64,000 nt of DNA from Dyella halodurans (GTDB taxonomy: Bacteria > Pseudomonadota > Gammaproteobacteria > Xanthomonadales > Rhodanobacteraceae). Below the pieces are notes generated by a model that was not told the origin of the DNA, searched no databases, and was given only the letters and a program-made list of their open reading frames with translations. Location: positions 620,001-684,000 of the forward strand of contig NZ_JAPDPF010000001.1 in assembly GCF_026283925.1 (NCBI RefSeq), read 5' to 3'. Shown here piece after piece: positions 56,407 to 64,000 of this stretch (the first letter of the stretch is position 1; the number at the start of each line of letters is the position of its first letter). A program made the translations under genes and the position numbers.

Positions 56407-57201
56407 TTAGTCCTTGGTGCACCAGGCGGGTGGGCGCTTACCGAGGAAAGCAGTGAGCCCTTCCTGTCCCTCGGGCGATACGCGCAGGCGTGCGATCAGT
56501 GCGGCGTTCTGCTGGTCGAGACGCTCCGCTTCAAGCTCGCTGGCACCCGCGACACGCAAGGCAAGCTGCTTGGCCTCGGCCTGGGCCAGCGCGCCCGCCT
56601 TGGACAGCGAGGCCAGCGTGGCGTCGACGGTTTCATCCAGCTTCTCGGCCGGCACGCACTGATGCAGCAGGCCAATCTGCAGCGCGGTGGCCGCATCAAA
56701 CAGTTCACCGGTAAGAAACCAGCGACGCGCATGGCGCAGGCCGATCGCCTGGATGACGTAGGGCGAGATCACGGCCGGTACCAGGCCAAGCTTCACTTCG
56801 GTAAGACCGAAGCGCGCGCCGTCCACGCCAATGGCGATATCGCAGCAGGCAACCAGGCCGACGCCGCCGCCGTAGGCCGCACCGTTGACGCGGGCGATGG
56901 TTGGCTTCGGCAGGTACTGCAGGGTGCGCATCAGGCGTGCGAGTCGCAGCGAATCGTCGCGGTTTTGCGCTTCGCTGGCGCTGGCCATGCCACGCATCCA
57001 GTTCAGGTCCGCGCCGGCGGAAAAACTTGCGCCGGCGCCGCTCAATACGACGGCGCGCACCGCGGGATCCTCACCGGCCGAGGCCAGGGCGGCGGCGAGC
57101 TCGGCAATCAGCCCGTCGTCGAATGCGTTGTGAACCTGCGGGCGGTTCAGCGTGATGCGACGGACGCCGGCCTGGTCGGCAATCTGGATGCTGGCGGTCA
57201 T
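56407..57201 (-). CDS. liuC: Enoyl-CoA hydratase family, probable methylglutaconyl-CoA hydratase
   Basis: 264 residues of the crotonase fold. Oxyanion-hole segments ASFSAGADLNWMRGMA and AAYGGGVGLVACCDIAIG are visible, with LTEVKLGLVPAVISPYVI. Converts 3-methylglutaconyl-CoA to HMG-CoA, the step between LiuD/LiuB and LiuE. The specific assignment rests on neighbouring liuD and liuE. Diverges from feoA across 113 bp. Confidence 0.85.
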   Translation of the reverse strand: MTASIQIADQAGVRRITLNRPQVHNAFDDGLIAELAAALASAGEDPAVRAVVLSGAGASFSAGADLNWMRGMASASEAQNRDDSLRLARLMRTLQYLPKPTIARVNGAAYGGGVGLVACCDIAIGVDGARFGLTEVKLGLVPAVISPYVIQAIGLRHARRWFLTGELFDAATALQIGLLHQCVPAEKLDETVDATLASLSKAGALAQAEAKQLALRVAGASELEAERLDQQNAALIARLRVSPEGQEGLTAFLGKRPPAWCTKD

Positions 57202-57279
57202 GCGGGACTCCCGGAAAAGACGACATCATAAACAGGGGGCTGGCGGTCCGGCTGCACTGCATGAAGCAGCGGAATGCCG

Positions 57280-57298
57280 TACAATGCGAACCATTCTT
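57280..57298 (+). promoter_or_regulatory. Fur-box-like site before feoA
   Basis: TACAATGCGAACCATTCTT matches the 19-bp Fur consensus at 12 of 19 positions by my count. It contains TACAAT, a good -10 hexamer, and lies 16 bp before the feoA start. Typical of iron-repressed feo operons. Confidence 0.5.
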
Positions 57299-57314
57299 AT
57301 TTGAGTGGTAGCCA

Positions 57315-57560
57315 GTGCGCCTGTCCGACCTGCCGAAAGGGTCTCCTGCCGTGGTGGACCGAGTGGATGATGCTCATGCTTCCGACCCGATTGCGCAGCG
57401 TTTGCGCGACCTCGGGTTCGTGGAGGGTGAGCCGGTCCGCGTGGTGGCCATTGGCCCGCTCGGCGCCGACCCGTTGTTGATCCAGATTGGCTCCACCCGC
57501 TTTGCGCTTCGGCGCAGCGAGGCGGCCCGGGTGATGGTGAGCGCGCAGGTGGCGGCATGA
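57315..57560 (+). CDS. feoA: FeoA, ferrous iron transport accessory protein
   Basis: 81 residues from GTG 57315. Small SH3-like FeoA domain: MRLSDLPKGSPAVVDRV, RLRDLGFVEGEPVRVVAIGPLGADPLLIQIGSTRFALRRSEAARV. It is thought to regulate FeoB at the inner membrane's cytoplasmic face. Overlaps feoB by ATGA at 57557. Confidence 0.93.
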   Translation: MRLSDLPKGSPAVVDRVDDAHASDPIAQRLRDLGFVEGEPVRVVAIGPLGADPLLIQIGSTRFALRRSEAARVMVSAQVAA

Positions 57561-59401
57561 GCGCCAGTACGCTGCGTATCGCCCTGGTCGGCAATCCCAA
57601 CTGCGGCAAGACAGCACTGTTCAACCAGCTCACCGGTGGCCGCCAGAAGGTGGCCAACTACGCCGGCGTCACGGTCGAGCGCAAGGAAGGGCGCTTCAGC
57701 GCGCCGTCCGGTCGCGTGCTGTACGTGCTCGACTTGCCCGGTACCTACAGCTTCGACGCGAACAGCCCGGACGAGCAGATCACCCGTGATGTCTGCGAGG
57801 GCGTCTATCCGGGCGAAGCGGCGCCGGACCTGATCGTCTGCGTCGCCGATGCCACCAACTTGCGCCTGCACCTGCGCTTCGTGCTGGAAGTGAAGCGCCT
57901 GGGTCGACCGGTGGTGCTTGCACTGAACATGATGGATGCGGCGCGTCGCCGCGGCGTCGTGATCGATGTGCCGGAACTGCAGCGCCGACTCGGCCTGCCC
58001 GTGGTGGAAACCGTCGCCGTGCGACGCGATGGCGTGAAGGCGCTGATCGCCCAGGTGGACGGTGAGATTCCGCAGGCGGCCCCCGCACAACCCGACGATG
58101 CCGACAGTCGCGCCGACCTGCATGCGCAGGTGCGCGCGTTGCTGGCGGCGACGGTGAGCATGCCGCGCGCCACCGCCGAACTCGACGACGCGCTGGACCG
58201 CTGGGCCCTGCATCCGGTGTTCGGGCTGGCGATCCTGTCGGTGGTGATGTTCCTGGTATTCCAGGCCGTGTATGCGGCGGGCAAGCCGGTGACCGACCTG
58301 ATCGGCGATGGCTTCAGCTGGCTGGGCGCGCATGCCACCGCGTGGATGCCGGCCGGGCCGTTGCAGAGCCTCATCGTCGACGGCATCTTCGGCGGCCTGG
58401 GTACCGTGCTCGGCTTCCTGCCGGTGATCCTGGTGCTGTTCTTCTTCATCCTGGTGCTGGAGGAATCCGGTTACCTGCCACGCGCGGCGTTCCTGCTCGA
58501 TCGCCTGATGGTGTCGGTGGGCCTGACCGGGCGCTCGTTCATTCCGCTGCTCTCCAGCTTCGCCTGTGCGATCCCGGGCATCATGGGTACGCGCAGCATC
58601 ACCGATCCGCGCGACCGGCTCGCCACCATCCTGGTGGCGCCCTTGATGACCTGTTCGGCGCGCCTGCCGGTGTATGCCTTGCTGATCGGCGCCTTCATTC
58701 CCACGCGACGCGTGTTTGGCGTGTTCAACATGCAGGGCCTGGTGTTGTTCGCGCTGTATGCCGCCGGCGTACTTGGCGCGATGGGCGTGGGTTGGGTGAT
58801 GAAGAAGCTGCGGCGCGATCGCAGCGAACACGCCTTGCTCATGGAGCTGCCGTCCTACCGCCTGCCCAAGGTGCGCGACGTGGCGATCGGCCTGTGGGAG
58901 CGTGGCATGATCTTCCTCAAGCGCCTGACCGGCGTGATCCTGGGGCTGACCGTGCTGATGTGGTTCCTCTCCACCTTCCCGGCGGCGCCCGTGGGGGCCA
59001 CTGGTCCGGCCATCGACTATAGCTTCGCCGGCTATATCGGTCGTGGCTTGCAGTACATCTTCGCGCCGCTGGGCTTCAACTGGCAGATCAGCGTGTCGCT
59101 GATCCCGGCGTTTGCCGCGCGCGAAACCGCCGTGGCCGCGCTGGCCACGGTCTATGCCGTGGGTGGCGATGCCGCGAACGGCGCCGGTCTGGGCCAGGCC
59201 CTGGCGGCGAATTTCTCACTGGCCAGCGCGCTGTCGCTGCTGGTGTGGTTCGCATTTGCGCCGCAGTGCATGTCCACGCTGGCGGTGATCCGCCGCGAGA
59301 CGAATTCGTGGCGCAACGTGGCGATCTCGTTCGGCTACATGTTCGTGGTGGCCTTCATCGCCTCGCTGCTGACATACCAGATCACGAGCCTGCTGACATG
59401 A
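57557..59401 (+). CDS. feoB: FeoB, ferrous iron transporter
   Basis: 614 residues, an inner-membrane Fe(II) importer with an N-terminal G domain (GNPNCGKTALFNQLTGG, DLPGTYSFD, LNMMDAARRRG) and a polytopic core. Nucleoside_recog (Gate) segments show LPRAAFLLDRLMVSVGLTGRSFIPLLSSFACAIPGIMGTR and SLIPAFAARETAVAALATVYA. Shorter than the ~770-residue E. coli protein, with a reduced insert after the G domain, as in other Xanthomonadales. It is in the feoA-feoB-(cys-rich) set. Confidence 0.95.
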   Translation: MSASTLRIALVGNPNCGKTALFNQLTGGRQKVANYAGVTVERKEGRFSAPSGRVLYVLDLPGTYSFDANSPDEQITRDVCEGVYPGEAAPDLIVCVADATNLRLHLRFVLEVKRLGRPVVLALNMMDAARRRGVVIDVPELQRRLGLPVVETVAVRRDGVKALIAQVDGEIPQAAPAQPDDADSRADLHAQVRALLAATVSMPRATAELDDALDRWALHPVFGLAILSVVMFLVFQAVYAAGKPVTDLIGDGFSWLGAHATAWMPAGPLQSLIVDGIFGGLGTVLGFLPVILVLFFFILVLEESGYLPRAAFLLDRLMVSVGLTGRSFIPLLSSFACAIPGIMGTRSITDPRDRLATILVAPLMTCSARLPVYALLIGAFIPTRRVFGVFNMQGLVLFALYAAGVLGAMGVGWVMKKLRRDRSEHALLMELPSYRLPKVRDVAIGLWERGMIFLKRLTGVILGLTVLMWFLSTFPAAPVGATGPAIDYSFAGYIGRGLQYIFAPLGFNWQISVSLIPAFAARETAVAALATVYAVGGDAANGAGLGQALAANFSLASALSLLVWFAFAPQCMSTLAVIRRETNSWRNVAISFGYMFVVAFIASLLTYQITSLLT

Positions 59402-59697
59402 GTGCCGGGCTGTTGCTGCAATACATCGTGATCGGCGCGATCGTACTGGTCAGCGCCCTGGTGACGTTCCGCAAACTGGCACCGCAGCTCACCAATCGCT
59501 GGCTCGCCGCTGCCGCGCTGCGTTTCGACCAGCCCGGCCATGCCGCCTGGCAACGCGCGCTTGGCCGGCAGCTGCAGCCGAAGCAGGCCAGCGGCAATTG
59601 CAGCGACGGTTGCAGCACGTGTGGCGCCTGCGGCCCCAAGCCGCCGGCGGCGCAGGCCAAGGTGCAGCCGCTGGAATTCCGGCCGCGCGCGAAATAA
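59398..59697 (+). CDS. Cys-rich FeoB-associated membrane protein
   Basis: 99 residues from ATG 59398, overlapping the feoB stop (ATGA); the 59245 extension is a shadow of feoB. One N-terminal transmembrane segment (LLLQYIVIGAIVLVSALVTF), then a basic region and a CSDGCSTCGACG cluster near residue 70, similar to the FeoB-associated Cys-rich protein family and in the FeoC position. Could bind iron or an iron-sulfur cluster. No homology beyond the pattern is claimed. Confidence 0.7.
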   Translation: MSAGLLLQYIVIGAIVLVSALVTFRKLAPQLTNRWLAAAALRFDQPGHAAWQRALGRQLQPKQASGNCSDGCSTCGACGPKPPAAQAKVQPLEFRPRAK

Positions 59698-59710
59698 GCC
59701 CCACTGTCAC

Positions 59711-59738
59711 AAGGTATCGCCTCGAAACGCGATGCCTT
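59711..59738. terminator. Hairpin between convergent feo and Sel1 genes
   Basis: AAGGTATCGC and GCGATGCCTT pair around an 8-nt loop with one mismatch. It lies in the 49-bp gap between convergent genes and could end both transcripts. Confidence 0.5.
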
Positions 59739-59746
59739 GCCCTTGT

Positions 59747-60670
59747 TCACTGGTGGTCGGGATTCTGCGTATCCGAAGACGGTTTCCTGCCGTCCTTGTA
59801 CGGCGTTTCGAAGTCCTGCTTGGTGATCGGCGTGAGGATGCCGACGGTGACCGTGCCTGACAGCAGATCGGTTTCGAACTTCGGGTCGTAGGGATTGCGG
59901 CTGGCACGCAGCTGTTCGTAGGCGATGGCGCCATCGGTGTTGTGCACGCCGGTGACTTCGCCTGGCGTGGTGGCAATGATGCCGCCGTTGCCGACGTCAT
60001 AGTTGGCGGGTTGCTGATGGCCGGCCAGGCCCACCATGCCGCCGGTCAACATGTGCGGCGCCGCCGAACCGACGCGCGATCCGGTAGCCGACATCAGCAC
60101 TTCGCGCCAGCGCGCCTTGGCCCGCGCCAGCGCGGTGGCGTCGCCAAACCGGGGCAGCAGCTCGCGCCAGATCTCGTTGGCCTGTTCAAACTGCGCGGGT
60201 GTCAGATGGGCGTAGAGCAGCTGCTTGGCATAGACATACTGGGTCTCGCCGCGCTCCGCCGCCAGCGCGAACCATGCCATCGCGCGCGGCAGATCCACTT
60301 CTGAACCATGGCCGTTGAGATAGAGCACGCCCAGGTTGTACTGGGCCGGCTTGTACGCCCAGGAGGCCGAGATCTCGTACATGGCGATCGCGTGCGAATA
60401 GTCGTGCCGCTGATTGGCCAGTGCGCCGAGATAGAAGAAATACTCGCCGGGACGGCCGTCATCCTGAGGTGTATTGAATGCGTCGGTACGGCTGGTGGGC
60501 ACGTCCGGCGTGGCGTGGAAGCTGACGACTTTCGGGGGCGGCGTCTGGGCGTCGATTGGAATGGTCGGCAGCGACGCGTCGCTGCTGTTTGCTTGAGCTG
60601 GTGCGAGGGCCAGGCAGAGCAGGACGGGGAGGAAAATCGAGGCTGATTTGGTGAACCTTTGCGCAGTCAT
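59747..60670 (-). CDS. Secreted Sel1/TPR-repeat protein
   Basis: 307 residues. Signal peptide (MTAQRFTKSASIFLPVLLCLALAPAQA). A Sel1-like repeat block at about 75-160: YFFYLGALANQRHDYSHAIAMYEISASWAYKPAQYNLGVLYLNGHGSEVDLPRAMAWFALAAERGETQ (described by position; typical G.LY..G..V..D...A..W...A pattern). The C-terminal half, from about residue 190, has no recognised domain. Secreted or periplasmic; role unknown. Confidence 0.8.
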   Translation of the reverse strand: MTAQRFTKSASIFLPVLLCLALAPAQANSSDASLPTIPIDAQTPPPKVVSFHATPDVPTSRTDAFNTPQDDGRPGEYFFYLGALANQRHDYSHAIAMYEISASWAYKPAQYNLGVLYLNGHGSEVDLPRAMAWFALAAERGETQYVYAKQLLYAHLTPAQFEQANEIWRELLPRFGDATALARAKARWREVLMSATGSRVGSAAPHMLTGGMVGLAGHQQPANYDVGNGGIIATTPGEVTGVHNTDGAIAYEQLRASRNPYDPKFETDLLSGTVTVGILTPITKQDFETPYKDGRKPSSDTQNPDHQ

Positions 60671-60763
60671 GGCGGTGCCTATGATGGTCTGCGAGGGGAC
60701 AGGCTCACGCTACTCCGGTTGCTGCAAAGGGGCAACGCCGGGTTGGACGTCTGTACGGGCCGT

Positions 60764-60793
60764 CACCCTCGAAGCCGCCTACGGCGCTCCGAG
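60764..60793 (-). terminator. Hairpin after the GH115 gene
   Basis: CCCTCG and CGAGGG flank an inner AGCCGCC-TAC-GGCGCT near-palindrome, immediately after (minus strand) the GH115 stop at 60802. No strong T-tract, so the terminator role is tentative. Confidence 0.5.
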
Positions 60794-60801
60794 GGCGAGC
60801 G

Positions 60802-63516
60802 CTAGGGATTCGCGGCCGGACCATATCCCGCACGCTCCGTTGGACCGAGATAGGACGGCGGAACCGGTCCCGTGCTCAGTACCAGCTTCTGCAGCACGGC
60901 GTTGTCGTCGAGGCGCCACACCTTGATGACGTGTTTGCCTGCCGCCATGCCCGGGAACGTCGCCCGCAGAACACGCGCATTGTCCTCAACGGCCTGGTCC
61001 CAGTCGCGTTGCTCCTGGGTGGTCGTCCCGTTTGCTGCGGGCGTCATGCGGTCGGTCAGTATCTGCATGGCCCCGTCGTCGACGGACACGCCGGTCCTGA
61101 CGCCACCGCGGGCCGTCGTGTCCAGCGTGGGTACCATGTAGAGCTGCAAGCTGAGGTCGCCCGACTTCGGCAAGTCCACGTCGTACTCAAGACGCACGCC
61201 ATCCTGTGCGGTGGTCGGCGCACGGCCTTGCGGCAAGGCGACTACGGCGCCGAGCGTGCGGCCGAGATGCGGGATGGCGCGCCAGCTCAGGCCCTTGCCG
61301 TCGACGGCGCGGCTGTAGTGCGGCGCTTCGATGCTGATGACATCGTCCTTGGCGGTCGTTGCCGAAGCGATCGACGGGGGCGCGAACACAATCGGCTTCG
61401 CGGTTCGCTGGGTCGCCACCCGATGTACTTCGGGCATCACTTGCTGCTCGGGCTGCTGCCAGCCGCTGTAGCCGATGTGCGTCTGCGCCATCATGCCGTC
61501 CCACTTGCCGCCATTCACCGCATGATAGGCATCGGTAATTGCCTGGTCGCGCCGGAAGGCGGCTTCGGCCTGGTCGGCAAAGACGTTGGCGCGCGGGTCG
61601 CCGACAGCTGCCAGTCGCCGGTTCCAGGCCACGGCGTAATAGAGCTGGTAGAAGTTGGACAGCGCGAGGATGGGATGCTCCACCAGCTGGAAATAAGCGT
61701 CTTGCTGATCCGCCGGTAGCGTGGCCTTGACCTTGTGCATGTCCTGCTCGAGCGCCTGCCACTCGGCGATCATCGCGCCGAACTCGCCACCGTCGAGTTG
61801 GTCTCCGGCATCGGCGCCGAGCCGGAAGCTGTCGGCGTCGATCAGCTCGGGCTTGCGTCGCGCCGCAAGCTGGCTGTAGCGGGTGATCAGCTGGGCGATC
61901 GCGCCGGCCTGTGCGGGCCCGAAGGTGGCGCTGGCCCAGGCTTCGGGATATTGCGCCAGCGCATCCGCCGTCATCGCCTCGGGGTTCCAGGCCTGCTTCA
62001 GGAAGAAGCTGAGCGGAAACTCCATCGGCTTGAGATCGCCGACATTGACGATCCACAGGGTGCGGGCGCCGCGCGCATAGGCCAGGTCCATCTGTTGCCA
62101 GACCTTTTCGATCTGGTTGGTATTGATCCACTTGTAGTTGCGCGGACCGCCGACGTAGTCGAAGTGGTAATAGACGCCGTAGCCGCCCTTGCGTTCGCTG
62201 TTCGCGGCAGGCAGTCGCCGGATCTGTCCCCAGTTGTCGTCCGCGAACAAGAGCGTGACATCGTCCGGGACCTTCATGCCGTGGTCGTAGTAGTCCAGCA
62301 CTTCCTTGTAGAGGGCCCAGGCTTGCGGTGTCTGCTCCGCAGGCTTGCCGGTGACGTCGGCGATGATCTTGCGCTGGTCCGCCACGATGGTCTGCAGCAA
62401 CTGGGTGGCAGTGCCCTCGGTCATCGGCTCGTCGCCGTCACCGCGCATGCCGACGGTCACCACACTTTCGTAACCCTGGCCGTCACCCTTGGACATCATC
62501 CGTTCGATGCCGCCGCGCCAGAACTTGCGCAGGTTCGCGCCATTCGTCGCATAGTTCCAGGCGCCGCCGGTGACGCCCTGGTCGGTGTGGCGGTGCCATT
62601 CGTCCTGCGCGCGCATCATGGCCTCGTGATGCGAGGTGCCCATCACGATGCCCATGGCGTCAGCCAGCACCATGTTCTGCGGGTCGTCGTCATTGAACGC
62701 CTTGGGCGCCCACATCGCCGGCCACAGGAAGTTGCCCTTCAAGCGCAGCTCGAGCTCGAAGACGTGCGCATACATCTGATGGTTGATGCCGCCAAAATGC
62801 TTCTTCGCCCAGCCGGTGAAGCTCGGGTCCTCGTCGTTGATGAAGAAGCCGCGATATTTCACCCTGGGCTGGTCGCGGCGCGATCCGGTGGTGATGAAGA
62901 CGTCGGCCTGCAGCCGCACCGGCACGTCGGCGAACCAGTACCAGGGCGAGACGCCGATCTTTTCCGAGATGTCATAGGCGCCGTAGACGGCGCCGCGTCG
63001 ATCGGCGCCCACGATCACCAGTGCCCGCGCCACGTGGGGGTAGGGATGGTCGACGACGATCTGGCGAAACGCCTCCCACTGTCCGGCGAGGTCGTTCGCC
63101 TCGATTTTCCCCGCCCGGACCAGTCCGTCGATGACCGGGCTGTGGCCGAGCACGCCGATGATGACGAGGTCGCCGTCGGCGGCCTGTACTTGCTGAAGGC
63201 GGCGCGGAGCCTGTCCGCTCACCCGTTGCAGATCGCCGGCGAAGCTGTCCGCCACGTGTTGCACCGCGGGGTCGGCCGAGGCATCGATCAGTATCGTCGC
63301 CGGCCGCCCTTGGCGGATCAGCGCAAAGCTGCCTTGTCCGTCATGCGCACAGACGGACACCGGCGCCGTGCAAGCTTGAGCCACGGGGGTGCAGGCGATT
63401 CCAGCGAGCAGCGCCAGCATGCCCAGGGGCCGCACGCGCCCGATCCCCAGGCGGGGAGCCGGCTGTCGAGCTAGGCGGATCACGATCCTGGCAATGGCCG
63501 GCCAGTGCATTCGCAT
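60802..63516 (-). CDS. GH115 family alpha-glucuronidase
   Basis: 904 residues. Signal peptide with a long basic n-region (an internal ATG before LALLAGIACTPVAQA would give a shorter form). Family GH115 blocks: KYRGFFINDEDPSFTGWAKKHFGGIN, YAHVFELELRLKGNFLWPAMW, MGTSHHEAMMRAQDEW, VTVGMRGDGDEPM, LLFADDNWGQIRRLP, GGYGVYYHFDYVGGPRNYKWINTNQIEKVW, HIGYSGWQQPEQQVMP. It removes 4-O-methylglucuronic acid from polymeric glucuronoxylan outside the cytoplasm. AGGGAAAG is a good ribosome site. Preceded by a xyl-box-like operator. A TonB receptor or xylanase may lie beyond the window. Confidence 0.92.
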   Translation of the reverse strand: MRMHWPAIARIVIRLARQPAPRLGIGRVRPLGMLALLAGIACTPVAQACTAPVSVCAHDGQGSFALIRQGRPATILIDASADPAVQHVADSFAGDLQRVSGQAPRRLQQVQAADGDLVIIGVLGHSPVIDGLVRAGKIEANDLAGQWEAFRQIVVDHPYPHVARALVIVGADRRGAVYGAYDISEKIGVSPWYWFADVPVRLQADVFITTGSRRDQPRVKYRGFFINDEDPSFTGWAKKHFGGINHQMYAHVFELELRLKGNFLWPAMWAPKAFNDDDPQNMVLADAMGIVMGTSHHEAMMRAQDEWHRHTDQGVTGGAWNYATNGANLRKFWRGGIERMMSKGDGQGYESVVTVGMRGDGDEPMTEGTATQLLQTIVADQRKIIADVTGKPAEQTPQAWALYKEVLDYYDHGMKVPDDVTLLFADDNWGQIRRLPAANSERKGGYGVYYHFDYVGGPRNYKWINTNQIEKVWQQMDLAYARGARTLWIVNVGDLKPMEFPLSFFLKQAWNPEAMTADALAQYPEAWASATFGPAQAGAIAQLITRYSQLAARRKPELIDADSFRLGADAGDQLDGGEFGAMIAEWQALEQDMHKVKATLPADQQDAYFQLVEHPILALSNFYQLYYAVAWNRRLAAVGDPRANVFADQAEAAFRRDQAITDAYHAVNGGKWDGMMAQTHIGYSGWQQPEQQVMPEVHRVATQRTAKPIVFAPPSIASATTAKDDVISIEAPHYSRAVDGKGLSWRAIPHLGRTLGAVVALPQGRAPTTAQDGVRLEYDVDLPKSGDLSLQLYMVPTLDTTARGGVRTGVSVDDGAMQILTDRMTPAANGTTTQEQRDWDQAVEDNARVLRATFPGMAAGKHVIKVWRLDDNAVLQKLVLSTGPVPPSYLGPTERAGYGPAANP

Positions 63517-63532
63517 GTCTTTCCCTGCTTGA

Positions 63533-63546
63533 AGGTAGCGCTAACA
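63533..63546 (-). promoter_or_regulatory. xyl-box-like operator before the GH115 gene
   Basis: AGGTAGCGCTAACA matches the Xanthomonas xyl box, TGGTAGCGCTAACA as I remember it, at 13 of 14 positions (first base A for T). It lies 16 bp before the GH115 start, between promoter and ribosome site, and is of the LacI/GalR type. A xylose- or xylan-responsive repressor (XylR) would fit. Confidence 0.6.
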
Positions 63547-63673
63547 TTACTTATTAGCAGGTCATGCCCGCGTGCGACAAGCGTGCATGGGGTGCTTTGT
63601 CCGGTTTGCGATTTGGCGCCATGGCCGGAAGTTCGCGCTGCGGGCCATGGCGTGGATCGCCGGCCGCCACGCG

Positions 63674-64000
63674 CTATAGCGTAGCGGCGAGATGATCCAG
63701 GATGCCGCTCCAGCCTTCCCTGGTGCGATCGGCCCATTCGGGCAGCACGCCGGCGTGGGTGAGCGTGAGCAGGCAAGCGGTGCCAGCGGGCTCCAGCTCG
63801 ATCGTCAGCTGCGTGTAGAGGCTGGAATAGGCCGGCACGGCGAAGGTGAACACCAATCGGCGGGGACGATCGATCTCGAGGTATTCGCCAACATGCTCGA
63901 CATCCTCGCCGCCACGGCGATCGACGAAGAGGAAGCGACCACCCACGCGCGCATCGATCTCCACTTTCACCATGGTTCCGCCCGGCGTGCTGAACAGCCA
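63674..64000 (-). CDS. SRPBCC/AHSA1-type protein, N-terminus missing
   Basis: At least 108 residues are visible; the frame stays open to the window edge, with WLFSTPGGTMVKVEIDARVGGRF preceding the ATG at 63973 and matching the AHSA1 pattern, so the real start is likely outside. Typical segments: GRFLFVDRRGGEDVEHVGEYLEIDRPRRLVFTF, then VPAYSSLYTQLTIELEPAGTACLLTLTHAGV, and WADRTREGWSGILDHLAATL. It is a small ligand-binding START-like fold of unknown role. Confidence 0.8.
   Translation of the reverse strand, partial: WLFSTPGGTMVKVEIDARVGGRFLFVDRRGGEDVEHVGEYLEIDRPRRLVFTFAVPAYSSLYTQLTIELEPAGTACLLTLTHAGVLPEWADRTREGWSGILDHLAATL

Noticed and set aside
1-64000. CRISPR array, rRNA/tRNA genes, insertion sequences or prophage
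   Set aside because: I saw no regularly spaced direct repeats, no tRNA-like cloverleaf or rRNA conserved stretches, and no transposase, integrase or phage structural genes.

Overview
The window is GC-rich, gene-dense proteobacterial DNA. It most likely comes from the Xanthomonadales, and family Rhodanobacteraceae (Dyella/Rhodanobacter/Frateuria-like) is my best guess. The main evidence is the acetylated arginine pathway peculiar to this group: N-acetylornithine carbamoyltransferase (argF'), N-acetylcitrulline deacetylase (argE') and a fused N-acetylglutamate kinase/synthase. The proteins also look closely Xanthomonas-like. Genus is an inference; no rRNA or tRNA gene is visible.

Layout. 1-1.6 kb: partial cysS (minus) diverging from a glycine-zipper envelope protein. 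1.7-14.4 kb: a long plus-strand arginine/proline run, argF'-paiB-like-osmC-argG-argE'-argB-argC-proS-argH-cupin-proB-proA. It is preceded by a leader with a short Arg-containing ORF, a possible antiterminator and a strong intrinsic terminator, a candidate arginine attenuator. 14.5-17.4 kb: a kynurenine-pathway group (ACMSD, a secreted unknown, kynU). 17.6-22.7 kb: a YCII-like protein, FUSC-family membrane protein, AmiD-like amidase, EfpL/YeiP and a short-chain dehydrogenase.

22.7-45.3 kb: the most striking region. A 0.68-kb intergenic stretch with two CRP/Clp-like half-site pairs leads into a SapC-family gene, then a single 19.4-kb gene for a 6463-residue two-partner-secretion filamentous adhesin (TpsA, LktA-like), then its outer-membrane transporter (TpsB). 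Near its 3' end the adhesin carries about 2.6 nearly identical 585-bp (195-codon) in-frame tandem repeats.

45.3-51.3 kb (minus): a chain of overlapping small genes (three GNAT acetyltransferases, a YdeI/DUF1801 protein, a secreted amidohydrolase), a lipoprotein, and a LytS/LytTR-type two-component pair. 51.4-57.2 kb (minus): leucine/isovalerate catabolism genes (liuC, liuD, liuE/mvaB), interrupted by VOC and cupin genes and a ~0.7-kb nested palindromic element. 57.3-59.7 kb: feoA-feoB plus a Cys-rich FeoB-associated membrane protein, behind a Fur-box-like site. 59.7-64 kb (minus): a Sel1-repeat protein, a GH115 alpha-glucuronidase behind a xyl-box-like operator, and a partial SRPBCC protein.

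Together: biosynthesis of arginine and proline sits beside aromatic and branched-chain amino acid catabolism, ferrous iron uptake, plant-polysaccharide degradation and a very large surface adhesin. This would fit a soil or plant-associated aerobe.
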